Assembly (NCBI GenBank): GCA_040507895.1
Contig: JBEVNX010000038.1
Span: 1-29,088 of the forward strand
Direction of reading: 5' to 3'
DNA: 29,088 nucleotides
Source of the DNA: JBEVNX01 sp040507895
GTDB taxonomy: Bacteria > Desulfobacterota > Binatia > JACPRU01
This document shows, one piece after another, positions 14,651-22,071 of this stretch. A program made the position numbers and the translations under genes. The notes under the pieces are model-generated. The model was not told the origin of the DNA. It did no database searches and saw only the letters and a list, made by a program, of their open reading frames with translations. Position 1 is the stretch's first letter. Each line of letters opens with the position of its first letter.

Positions 14651-15453
14651 GACGAAGAGGCGCCGGAGCGGCCCGCGGCGCCAGTCACTGCCGGCACTGC
14701 CCGACGCAGGCGGCGCGTTCGGCGCAAGATCCACCAAATCGGTCCCGAGATCAGGTAGAGCGTGATCGAAGTGAACAGCGCGACCTGCGGCTGAGCGATC
14801 ACGAACTTCAGCACGACGATCACGGCGATCAGCAGCCAGAAGGGTTGCCGGCTGTGCCAGTGGATGTCCTTGAAGCTGTAGTAAGGTACCTCGCTGACCA
14901 TCAGCCCCGCGAGCGAGTAGATCAGCAGCAACAGGATGATGTGCTTGTGCGTCGCCCCTTCGCCGCCGAAGAAGTAGTAAAGCAGCACGGTCGCGACGAC
15001 CATGTCGGCGGCGGCCGGGATCGGCAGCCCAACGAAGGCCCGCTTCTCCACCGATTCGACCTGGACGTTGAAGCGCGCCAGGCGCAGCGCTCCGCAGGTG
15101 ACGTACAGCGAAGCGGCAAGCCAACCCAAGGTTCCCCAAGGCTCGAGGGCCCACTTGTAGACGAGGATTCCGGGTGCGACGCCGAAGGCGACGAGATCGG
15201 AGAGCGAGTCGTACTCGACACCGAAACGGCTCGAGGTGCGCGTCAGGCGCGCGATCCGCCCGTCCAGGCCGTCGAAGGCGTGTGCGATCAGGATCATCAC
15301 CGCCGCGAGCTCGAAGCGGTCGGCGAAGGTCGAGATGACCGAGTAGAATCCCGCAAAGAGGCCCCCCGTCGTGACGAGGTTCGGCAGGATGTAGACACCG
15401 CGGCGCGCGAGGTGATCACTGCGTCCGGACAGCACGTACAATTGGTCCGTCAT
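14647..15453 (-). CDS. pssA: CDP-diacylglycerol--serine O-phosphatidyltransferase
   Basis: A 268-residue membrane enzyme making phosphatidylserine from CDP-diacylglycerol and serine. The CDP-alcohol phosphatidyltransferase motif is complete: DGLDGRIARLTRTSSRFGVEYDSLSD, with the three conserved aspartates. Hydrophobic segments flank it (GLFAGFYSVIS, FELAAVMILIAHAF, LVAFGVAPGILVYKW, PAAADMVVATVLLYYFFG, ILLLLIYSLAGLMV, and two near the C-terminus). The ATG at 15453 overlaps the psd stop as ATGA, so translation is coupled to the next enzyme of the same pathway. Longer in-frame starts would lie inside psd and are not needed. Confidence 0.93.
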   Translation of the reverse strand: MTDQLYVLSGRSDHLARRGVYILPNLVTTGGLFAGFYSVISTFADRFELAAVMILIAHAFDGLDGRIARLTRTSSRFGVEYDSLSDLVAFGVAPGILVYKWALEPWGTLGWLAASLYVTCGALRLARFNVQVESVEKRAFVGLPIPAAADMVVATVLLYYFFGGEGATHKHIILLLLIYSLAGLMVSEVPYYSFKDIHWHSRQPFWLLIAVIVVLKFVIAQPQVALFTSITLYLISGPIWWILRRTRRLRRAVPAVTGAAGRSGASSS

Positions 15454-16082
15454 ACCCGATACTCCGCGAGGATCACCGAGCCTGCCCGTACGCGATCGCC
15501 GACGCGCACGACGACGTGCGCCGAAGGCGGCACGTAGACGTCGACCCTCGAGCCGAACATGATCAATCCGAACCTCTCCCCTTGCTCCACGTGCTGACCG
15601 GGGCGCAGCTTGCAAACGATGCGCCGGGCGAGCAAGCCGGCGACCTGCACGAAGACCATCAAGCGACCGTGCAGATCGCGCAGCACGACCTCGTTGCGCT
15701 CGTTCTCGATCGACGAACGCTCGTCGAACGCAGCTAGAAACCGCCCCGACGTATGCTTGACCGAGACGACCTCACCGCTCGACGGCACGCGGTTCACGTG
15801 AACGTTCGCGGGCGACATGAAGATGGCCACGCGCTGAAACGTCTCGCCGGACACGGTCTCGGGGCGCACCTCGCGGTCGATGGCGACGACGCGACCGTCC
15901 GCGGGCGAGACCACGTGGTCGCCGAGCGGCACGGCTCGTTCGGGGTCGCGGAAGAACGCCGCCACGGCGAGCGTCGAGACGAGCAGAAACAGCCCCAGCC
16001 ACCAGTAGCCGAGGAGATCCGCGGCGAGCGTGGCCACCCCGAGCGCCATCACGAAAGCGATGCCTTCCCGGGCGAGCTTCAT
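15450..16082 (-). CDS. psd: Phosphatidylserine decarboxylase proenzyme
   Basis: A 210-residue PSD of the short, single-domain type, which converts phosphatidylserine to phosphatidylethanolamine. Two N-terminal hydrophobic stretches (IAFVMALGVATLAADLLG and GLFLLVSTLAVAAFF) anchor it. VVSPADGRVVAIDREV, IFMSPANVHVNRVPSSGEV and the self-cleavage site in RFGLIMFGSRVDVYVP (cleaved before the Ser that becomes the pyruvoyl group) are all present. It lies between ilvC (18 bp gap) and pssA (4-base overlap), the same arrangement seen in several deltaproteobacteria. The start context is GAAGCCTCC-like rather than a strong ribosome site. Confidence 0.93.
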   Translation of the reverse strand: MKLAREGIAFVMALGVATLAADLLGYWWLGLFLLVSTLAVAAFFRDPERAVPLGDHVVSPADGRVVAIDREVRPETVSGETFQRVAIFMSPANVHVNRVPSSGEVVSVKHTSGRFLAAFDERSSIENERNEVVLRDLHGRLMVFVQVAGLLARRIVCKLRPGQHVEQGERFGLIMFGSRVDVYVPPSAHVVVRVGDRVRAGSVILAEYRV

Positions 16083-16100
16083 CGGCGCGCGCTGGAGGCT

Positions 16101-17117
16101 TCAGTTCCTCGACTTATCAACGAGCCGCTCCGAGGCGAGCCAGGGCATCATTCCGCGCAGCTTCGAGCCCACCTTCTCGATCGGATGACTCTCGGCCTCT
16201 TTTCGCAGCTCCTTGAAGTGCGGCATGCCGCAGCGGTACTCGGTCACCCACTCGTCGGCGAACTTTCCCGACTGAATGTCGGCGAGGACCCGCTTCATGG
16301 CCTGGCGCACCTCGGGTCCGATGATCTTCTTGCCGCGGGTCATGTCACCGTATTCCGCGGTGTTCGAGATCGAGTAGCGCATGTTCTGAATCCCGCCCTC
16401 GTAGATGAGGTCGACGATCAGCTTCACCTCGTGGACGGTCTCGAAGTAGGCCATCTCCGGGGCGTACCCCGCCTCGATGAGCGTCTCGTAGCCCGCGCGG
16501 ATCAACTCGGTCAGGCCTCCGCAGAGCACCGATTGCTCGCCGAAGAGATCGGTCTCGGTCTCCTCGCGGAAGTTGGTTTCGATGATCCCGGCGCGTCCGC
16601 CGCCGATCGCGCACGCATAGGCGAGGCCGACGGCCTTCGTCTGTCCACCCGGATCCTGGTACACCGCGAGCAGGCAAGGCACGCCCCGGCCCTTCAGGAA
16701 CTCGCTTCGCACCAAGTGCCCTGGCCCTTTCGGTGCGACCATGAACACGTTGACCCCGGCGGGCGGTACGATCTTCTTGAAATGGATGTTGAAGCCGTGA
16801 CCGAACGCGAGGAACTTTCCCGGCCGTAGGCCGGGCTCGATCTCGCCCGGATACATCACGCTCGCAACCTCGTCCGGCACCAGCACCATCACGATGTCGC
16901 CCCACATGGCGGCGGCCAACGTGTCTTTCACCGGCAAGCCCGCATTGACGGCCTTCTGCCACGAGCTGCTGCCTTCGCGGAGCCCCACGCAGACGTCCGC
17001 GCCGCTGTCCTTGAGATTCTGAGCGTGCGCGTGCCCCTGGCTGCCGTACCCGATCACCGCCACCTTCTTGCCTTGCAGATGTTTCGAGTCGGCGTCCTTG
17101 TCGTAGTGTATGTTCAT
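16101..17117 (-). CDS. ilvC: Ketol-acid reductoisomerase
   Basis: A 338-residue class I KARI, the NADPH-dependent second enzyme of valine, leucine and isoleucine synthesis. The dinucleotide-binding motif is VAVIGYGSQGHAHAQNLKDSG, followed by the loop RSSS-type segment LREGSSSWQ that favours NADPH. Later motifs are MVAPKGPGHLVRSEF, ETDLFGEQSVLCGGLTELI, YFETVHEVKLIVDLIYEGG and MRYSISNTAEYGD. The ATG at 17117 overlaps the ilvN stop as ATGA. Length is exactly that of the class I family. Confidence 0.97.
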   Translation of the reverse strand: MNIHYDKDADSKHLQGKKVAVIGYGSQGHAHAQNLKDSGADVCVGLREGSSSWQKAVNAGLPVKDTLAAAMWGDIVMVLVPDEVASVMYPGEIEPGLRPGKFLAFGHGFNIHFKKIVPPAGVNVFMVAPKGPGHLVRSEFLKGRGVPCLLAVYQDPGGQTKAVGLAYACAIGGGRAGIIETNFREETETDLFGEQSVLCGGLTELIRAGYETLIEAGYAPEMAYFETVHEVKLIVDLIYEGGIQNMRYSISNTAEYGDMTRGKKIIGPEVRQAMKRVLADIQSGKFADEWVTEYRCGMPHFKELRKEAESHPIEKVGSKLRGMMPWLASERLVDKSRN

Positions 17118-17650
17118 GCCACCTTCTCTTTCGACTGGCGGACGCCGGGCTCCACCGTCTTCTGATTGCCGCGAGCGATCGTCACACGTCCGGTGCGCGC
17201 GACCTCGAGGATACCGATCGGTCGCAAGAGATCGATCATCGCCTCGATCTTCTCCTCGTTCCCCGTGACCTCGATGATGTAGGACTTCGATCCGACGTCG
17301 ACGATCTTGGCGCGGAAAATGTCGACAACGTTCATCACCTCGCCGCGCGAGCGCTCTTCCGCGCTGACCTTGATGAGCGCCAGCTCCCGATCGACCGTGG
17401 CTACGTCCTTGAAGTCCGTGACCTTGACGACGTGGACGATCTTGTTGAGCTGCTTGGTGATCTGCTCGAGCGCGAGATCGTCGCCCGTGGTCACCAGCGT
17501 GATCCGCGACATGCTCGGGTCGAGCGGGTTGGCTGCGACGCACAGGCTCTCGATGTTGAACCCGCGCCCGCTGAACAAGCCGGCGACGCGCGCGAGCACT
17601 CCGAACTCGTTCTCCACGAGCACGGAAAGCGTATGCTGCTGTTTCGTCAA
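17114..17650 (-). CDS. ilvN: Acetolactate synthase small (regulatory) subunit
   Basis: A 178-residue IlvN/IlvH protein that activates the catalytic subunit and confers valine feedback inhibition. The N-terminal ACT domain reads HTLSVLVENEFGVLARVAGLFSGRGFNIESLCVA, followed by SMSRITLVTTGDD and the C-terminal domain with SYIIEVTGNEEKIEAMIDLL and ILEVARTGRVTIARG. A TTG at 17650 is the best start; the only alternative, a GTG at 17713, would overlap the YdcH-like gene by 41 bases and add a basic low-complexity extension. The catalytic subunit gene ilvB, normally directly upstream, is not here. Confidence 0.9.
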   Translation of the reverse strand: MTKQQHTLSVLVENEFGVLARVAGLFSGRGFNIESLCVAANPLDPSMSRITLVTTGDDLALEQITKQLNKIVHVVKVTDFKDVATVDRELALIKVSAEERSRGEVMNVVDIFRAKIVDVGSKSYIIEVTGNEEKIEAMIDLLRPIGILEVARTGRVTIARGNQKTVEPGVRQSKEKVA

Positions 17651-17672
17651 TCTCTGACCGCGAGCGTCTTGC

Positions 17673-17927
17673 CTAACGCGAAGCGGCCTCGATCGGCTTC
17701 GCCCCCTCGCCACGGTGCGCGGCCAGGATGGCCATCATACGGTCCTTACCCGCGAGCTTGAGCTTCTGGATGCGCTTTTTCTCCAGTTCCTCGTCCGGCG
17801 TGAGGTAGTGTTTGTGGTTGAGCGTGTCGAGCTTCTTCTTGAGATCCTGATGCTCCGTGTAGAGGCTGCGGAGCTCGGGCACCTGGTCGACCAGAGAAAG
17901 AATCTCGTCTTCTTCTCTCTTTTCCAT
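17673..17927 (-). CDS. YdcH-like (DUF465) small coiled-coil protein
   Basis: An 84-residue protein with the DUF465/YdcH pattern: a highly charged helix with LYTEHQDLKKKLDTLNHKHYLTPDEE, then LEKKRIQKLKLAGKDRMMAIL. It is predicted to be mostly coiled coil and cytoplasmic. The function of the family is not established to my knowledge. A GGGAAGG ribosome site lies 4 bases before the ATG. It sits 31 bp after tsaB and 22 bp before ilvN, in the position where ilvB would usually be. Confidence 0.85.
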   Translation of the reverse strand: MEKREEDEILSLVDQVPELRSLYTEHQDLKKKLDTLNHKHYLTPDEELEKKRIQKLKLAGKDRMMAILAAHRGEGAKPIEAASR

Positions 17928-17958
17928 GTCGCCTTCCCTCTTCCAGGTTCCTTGCGGT

Positions 17959-18687
17959 TTACGACACCGCGTTTTGTATTGTCAATGTTGCCCTTTCGAG
18001 GTTTCGCTCGGCGGCAGAGGCCCGCACGTAGGACGGCACCAGAGCCTCGATGCGATCGCATTGCCCGCGCCGCAGTCGCCTCTCCCCGAGGAGCGCGACG
18101 CTGCTTCCGCAGGGGTGAATCTGCTCGAAGTCAGCGATCGTGATTCGGTCGCGCAATCGCTCGAAGCATTGCGGATAGCGTTCCGGCGCATCGCCGACCA
18201 GGATTGCCGACGTTTGGCTCTCGAGCCGCACGCCGATCCAGGCCGCGGCCTCCTCGGGCGATCGAGCGGCGTCTTCCGCGACGCGTTCGAGGTCCCGGTC
18301 ACCTCTTCGAAAGGCAGCGGTGTAGGTCTCTCCGCGCCGGGCGTCGCAGGCGACGGCGACAAGGCCGAACTGAGCGGGCGCCACCGAAGCCAGCGCCTCG
18401 AGGGTGGGCACGCCAACCATGCGCGCGCCGCTCGCGAAAGCCATCCCCTTGGCGAAGCTCAATCCGACTCGCAGCCCCGTGAACGAGCCGGGGCCGAGCG
18501 ACACGGCCAGAGCGTCGACGCTGGCGAGCGAGACGGCCGCCATCTCCAGCGCTCTCGCGACCAGCCCCGGCAGGACCCCCGCGTGCCCCTTCGCGGATTT
18601 CTCCGATGTCTCGGCGAGCACTTCGCCGTCGCGTACGATGCCGACCGTAGCGTACGTGGTAGCCGTGTCGATGCCGAGAACGGTCAG
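17959..18687 (-). CDS. tsaB: tRNA threonylcarbamoyladenosine biosynthesis protein TsaB (CTG start)
   Basis: A 242-residue TsaB, the partner that works with TsaD in forming t6A37 on ANN-decoding tRNAs. The N-terminal ASKHA strand reads TVLGIDTATTYATVGIV, followed by SLGPGSFTGLRVGLSFAKGMA and the C-terminal ALVPSYVRASAAERN. The first conserved strand begins immediately after a CTG codon (18687). No ATG, GTG or TTG exists in this frame between an upstream stop within rseP and that point, and GGGG lies 7 bases before the CTG. The next GTG, inside EGE-VLAET, would delete the conserved strand. Start by CTG is therefore the best reading. It follows rseP by 4 bases. Confidence 0.85.
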   Translation of the reverse strand: MTVLGIDTATTYATVGIVRDGEVLAETSEKSAKGHAGVLPGLVARALEMAAVSLASVDALAVSLGPGSFTGLRVGLSFAKGMAFASGARMVGVPTLEALASVAPAQFGLVAVACDARRGETYTAAFRRGDRDLERVAEDAARSPEEAAAWIGVRLESQTSAILVGDAPERYPQCFERLRDRITIADFEQIHPCGSSVALLGERRLRRGQCDRIEALVPSYVRASAAERNLERATLTIQNAVS

Positions 18688-18691
18688 CGCT

Positions 18692-19774
18692 TCACCCCTG
18701 AATCCACCGATAGATGTCGTTGTAGACTGCGAAGAGCATCAGGCTGACGAGCAGAAACAGACCCACCTGCTGCGCGACCTCGCGCACCCGGGCCTCCACC
18801 GGCCGGCGGAAGACGGCTTCGGCCGCGAAGAAGGCCAGATGACCGCCGTCGAGGACCGGGATCGGCAAAAGGTTCAGCACGCCGAGGTTGACGCCCAGGA
18901 ACGCCATGAACTCGAGCAGGCTCTTCAAACCGCTCTGCGCGCGCTCGCCAGCGATCCGCGCGATGGTGATCGGTCCGCCGAGCTCGCGGGCCGAGACCTT
19001 TCCCTGCACCATCTTCGCGAGCGAGAGGACGATTAGCTCGGAATAGAAGTACACCTGCCTCGCGGCCAGCCACGGCGCTTCGATGACGGCCACCTTCTCG
19101 GTTTCCGCCGCGCGTTCGATGCCGATGCGGTACGCCTCGCCGACGTTCTCGCCGAAGATGTTGGTCGTCATTTGCTTCTCGGGCACCACGGTCAGGTCCG
19201 TGATCGAGTCGCCCCGCCGCACTTTGAGTGCCATCGGGTTGCCCTGGCTGTTGATCGTGTGCTCGACTAACTGGTCCCAGCTGCCGATCTCGTCGCCGTT
19301 GACGGAGAGGATGAGATCGTTGCTGACGAGCCCGGCCTTCTCGGCGGGCAGGCCATGCACCAGCCCCCCGACCTTGGCCTGATTCGACGGCACGAGGATG
19401 CCGTAGAAGGCCGCGACCACCACCAGGCAGACCCACGAGGAAAAGAGGTTGGAGAACGGACCCGCGAAGACGATCGCGAAGCGCTTGGAGAGCGGCTGGT
19501 GGGCAAACGAACGCGCCGGATCGGCGGCCGCCGACGCGCTCTCTGGGTCGTCCTCGCCGAGCATCTTCACGTATCCGCCGAGCGGGACGAGGCTGAGCAG
19601 GTATTCGGTCTCGCCGACCTTCCTGCCGAGAACCTTCGGCCCGAAGCCGAGGGAAAACCGCAGAACCTGCACTCCGCATGCTTTGGCGACGAGGAAGTGG
19701 CCGAGCTCGTGGACGAAGATCAATACGCCGAGAACGAGGATGGCGGCGAGCGCGTAGACTACGACGGTGCCCAT
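18692..19774 (-). CDS. rseP: RIP site-2 metalloprotease RseP
   Basis: A 360-residue intramembrane protease that cleaves membrane-bound anti-sigma factors in the envelope stress response. The first helix carries the zinc motif in FVHELGHFLVAKACG. A single periplasmic PDZ domain spans roughly residues 120-190 (KVGGLVHGLPAEKAGLVSNDLILSVNGDEI). The third zinc ligand region is LGVLNLLPIPVLDGGHL, and a final helix lies near VGLFLLVSLMLFAVY. E. coli RseP has two PDZ domains; one is common elsewhere. It lies 30 bp after cdsA, where dxr is usually inserted, and 4 bp before tsaB. Confidence 0.94.
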   Translation of the reverse strand: MGTVVVYALAAILVLGVLIFVHELGHFLVAKACGVQVLRFSLGFGPKVLGRKVGETEYLLSLVPLGGYVKMLGEDDPESASAAADPARSFAHQPLSKRFAIVFAGPFSNLFSSWVCLVVVAAFYGILVPSNQAKVGGLVHGLPAEKAGLVSNDLILSVNGDEIGSWDQLVEHTINSQGNPMALKVRRGDSITDLTVVPEKQMTTNIFGENVGEAYRIGIERAAETEKVAVIEAPWLAARQVYFYSELIVLSLAKMVQGKVSARELGGPITIARIAGERAQSGLKSLLEFMAFLGVNLGVLNLLPIPVLDGGHLAFFAAEAVFRRPVEARVREVAQQVGLFLLVSLMLFAVYNDIYRWIQG

Positions 19775-19804
19775 CGATTTCTCACCCCTCCGCTGCCGAG
19801 TCCG

Positions 19805-20623
19805 CTAGCCGGCGACGCGAAGAACATTCACGTAATAGTAGACCAACACGACGGGAAACACGAGACTGTCCGTTCGATCCAGCACTCCCCCGTGGCCGGG
19901 TAGCAGCCAGCCGGAGTCCTTCGCACCGAAGGCGCGTTTGAGCAGCGATTCGCAAAGGTCACCGAGCTGCGCGAGGAGCCCGGCGAGGAGCGACAACAAC
20001 GCGATCTCGCGCCAGGGAACGGACGGCAGCAGAACGAGCTTGATAACCGCCCCAGCCAACAGATTGCCGGCGACCGAGCCGAGGCTTCCTTCGATCGTCT
20101 TCTTCGGGCTCACGGAAGGCATAAGAAGATGCTTACCGAAGAATCTGCCGGCGAAGTAGCCACCGGAATCTCCCAGCATCGCCACCGCCAGCACGAACGT
20201 GACCCAGGAGGGGCCGCTGCCCGGCGGATTGACGCGCAGCCAGATGAAGTGGGGGAGGAACATGCCCGCGTAGACGACGCCGAGCACCATGTGCCCCAGG
20301 TTGTTCACCGAGCCGGCCGGGTCGCCGGAGCCGAGCAAGCAGCTCATGAGACCGATCGTCACTATGGCCATCAGGCCCGCCGCCATGCCCATGGCGCTCT
20401 CCGTGGGATCGCCCGCCATCGCCAGTGCGACCAAGGTGCCCGACACGATGCCGAGGCGCTGCAACGGCAAGCGGGTCGGGAAGGCCATCTGAAAGTACTC
20501 GACCAGGGCCACCAGCGTGAACAGCAGCACCACACCCCGGTAGATCACGAAGGGCGCCCAGAAGATCAGCCATAGGAGGATCGGAACCGCGACCGCCGCG
20601 GTCGCGAGCCTAGCGGGTAGCAC
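19805..20623 (-). CDS. cdsA: Phosphatidate cytidylyltransferase
   Basis: A 272-residue polytopic membrane enzyme that forms CDP-diacylglycerol from phosphatidate and CTP, the precursor for pssA. About seven hydrophobic segments are visible. The signature is complete: GDSGGYFAGRFFGKH, VSPKKTIEGSLGSVAGN, then LGDLCESLLKRAFGAKDSGWLLPGHGGVLDRTDSLVF. Start ATG at 20623, 29 bp after uppS. The gap to rseP (19775-19804) has no dxr remnant. Confidence 0.95.
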   Translation of the reverse strand: MLPARLATAAVAVPILLWLIFWAPFVIYRGVVLLFTLVALVEYFQMAFPTRLPLQRLGIVSGTLVALAMAGDPTESAMGMAAGLMAIVTIGLMSCLLGSGDPAGSVNNLGHMVLGVVYAGMFLPHFIWLRVNPPGSGPSWVTFVLAVAMLGDSGGYFAGRFFGKHLLMPSVSPKKTIEGSLGSVAGNLLAGAVIKLVLLPSVPWREIALLSLLAGLLAQLGDLCESLLKRAFGAKDSGWLLPGHGGVLDRTDSLVFPVVLVYYYVNVLRVAG

Positions 20624-20652
20624 CGGCCCTCCCCGTGAGAGTGGTGCGCCCG

Positions 20653-21414
20653 CTAGCGGGCCGCACCAATGCGCTCGCGCTCGATCTGCTCCGGCGTGCG
20701 GCCGAAGCGGCGCTCACGACGCTGATAGTGCGACAGGGCCGCGATGAACTCCGCTTCGCCGAAGTCCGGCCAGAGCGTCGGCGTGGTCAGGATCTCCGCG
20801 TACGCGATCTGCCACAGCAGAAAGTTCGACAACCGCATTTCCCCGCTGGTGCGGATCAACAGATCCGGATCGGGAATCCCGGTGGTCGAGAGATGCTGCG
20901 AGACCGTGTCCTCGCAGATGTCCTCGGGATCGAGGTTGCCGCGCCGCACCTCGCGAGCCATCTCGCGCATCGCGCCGGCGATCTCCTCGCGGCCGCCGTA
21001 GCTGACGGCGAGCACCACGGTCAGGCCGGTGTTGTCTCGCGTCGCTTCCATGTTTCGCCGCAGCGCTTCCTGCACAGCCGTCGGCAGGCGCTTCAAGTTG
21101 CCGATGGCGACGAGGCGGATCTGGTTGCGCATCATGCGGCGGAGCTCGGTCGCGAGATAGCGCCGCAGGAGGCCCATCAGCACGTTCACCTCTTGACGGG
21201 GCCGATTCCAATTTTCGCTCGAGAACGCGTAGAGCGACAGGTACGGGATGCCGAGGCGCCGAGCCGTCTCGACGACCGCGCGGACCGCATCCTTGCCGCG
21301 GCGATGGCCTTCGACCCGGGGAAGCCCGCGCCGGGTCGCCCACCGGCCATTCCCATCCATGATGATCGCGACGTGTTGCGGCAGTCTTTTGGGATCGAGA
21401 TCGACGAGGGACAT
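20653..21414 (-). CDS. uppS: Isoprenyl transferase (undecaprenyl diphosphate synthase)
   Basis: A 253-residue cis-prenyltransferase making the undecaprenyl carrier for peptidoglycan. Motifs: HVAIIMDGNGRWATRRGLPRVEGHRRG with the catalytic Asp, YLSLYAFSSENWNRP, DPDLLIRTSGEMRLSNFLLWQIAYAEI and WPDFGEAEF. It is preceded by an 89-bp spacer containing an inverted repeat (21434-21485), and its ATG has only a weak ribosome site, unlike its operon neighbours. Confidence 0.96.
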   Translation of the reverse strand: MSLVDLDPKRLPQHVAIIMDGNGRWATRRGLPRVEGHRRGKDAVRAVVETARRLGIPYLSLYAFSSENWNRPRQEVNVLMGLLRRYLATELRRMMRNQIRLVAIGNLKRLPTAVQEALRRNMEATRDNTGLTVVLAVSYGGREEIAGAMREMAREVRRGNLDPEDICEDTVSQHLSTTGIPDPDLLIRTSGEMRLSNFLLWQIAYAEILTTPTLWPDFGEAEFIAALSHYQRRERRFGRTPEQIERERIGAAR

Positions 21415-21433
21415 AGTCAGTCTTCAGCTCTCA

Positions 21434-21485
21434 GCTATCGGCCGTCGGCACCTTCGCAACACCTTCCTCAATATCTGCCGATAGC
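21434..21485. repeat. 9-bp inverted repeat in the frr-uppS spacer
   Basis: GCTATCGGC (21434-21442) and its exact complement GCCGATAGC (21477-21485) flank 34 bases. The adjoining sequence contains related short pieces: AGCCGAT occurs twice (21484-21490 and 21497-21503), with CTCAGC and GCCGGC nearby. The composition resembles dispersed intergenic repeats built from GCTATCGGC-like units seen in some proteobacterial-type genomes. It could fold in the mRNA between frr and uppS; there is no T tract, so it does not look like an intrinsic terminator. Confidence 0.45.
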
Positions 21486-21503
21486 CGATCGCCGGCAGCC
21501 GAT

Positions 21504-22064
21504 TCAAACTGAGAGAACCTCCTCCTCCTTGGCCTTGAGGATCTTGTCGAGCCGCTCGAGGGATTCCTTCGTGAGCGCCTCGATCTTCTCGCGCGCGCGC
21601 CGGTTGTCGTCCTCGGTCAGCTTTTTCTCCTTGAGCATCTCCTTGAGGAGCTCGAGCGCGTCGTGACGGTGAGCCCGCATCGAGACGCGGAAATCCTCCG
21701 CCACCTTGTGGAGATGGCGGACGATCTCCTTGCGGCGCTCGGCGGTGAGCTCGGGGATCGGGATGCGCAAGATCTTTCCGTCGCTCATCGGGTTGAGCCC
21801 GAGATCCGACTGCTGGATCGCCTTCTCGATCGCCGTAAGCGCCGCCTTGTCGAACGGCTGCACGATCAGCAAACGCGGCTCGGGCGCCGAGAGCGTGGCG
21901 AGCTGGATGAGCGGGGTCTTCGCTCCGTAGTATTCCGCCTGGATTCCCTCGAGGAGCGCGGTCGAGGCGCGGCCGGTTCTCGTTCGGGCGAGCTCGCGTC
22001 GAAAGACCGCCGCGGTCTTTTCCATCTCCTTCTTGAGATCGTCGAGAACTTCCTGATCCGTCAT
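21504..22064 (-). CDS. frr: Ribosome recycling factor
   Basis: A 186-residue RRF that splits post-termination ribosomes with EF-G. Characteristic segments: MEKTAAVFRRELARTRTGRASTALL, APEPRLLIVQPFDKAALTAIEKAIQQSDLGLNP, and the C-terminal helix IPELTAERRKEIVRHLHKVAEDFRVSMRAHRHDA. Length is normal. GAGGC lies just before the ATG, and the gene follows pyrH by 7 bp. Confidence 0.97.
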   Translation of the reverse strand: MTDQEVLDDLKKEMEKTAAVFRRELARTRTGRASTALLEGIQAEYYGAKTPLIQLATLSAPEPRLLIVQPFDKAALTAIEKAIQQSDLGLNPMSDGKILRIPIPELTAERRKEIVRHLHKVAEDFRVSMRAHRHDALELLKEMLKEKKLTEDDNRRAREKIEALTKESLERLDKILKAKEEEVLSV

Positions 22065-22071
22065 GCTCGCC

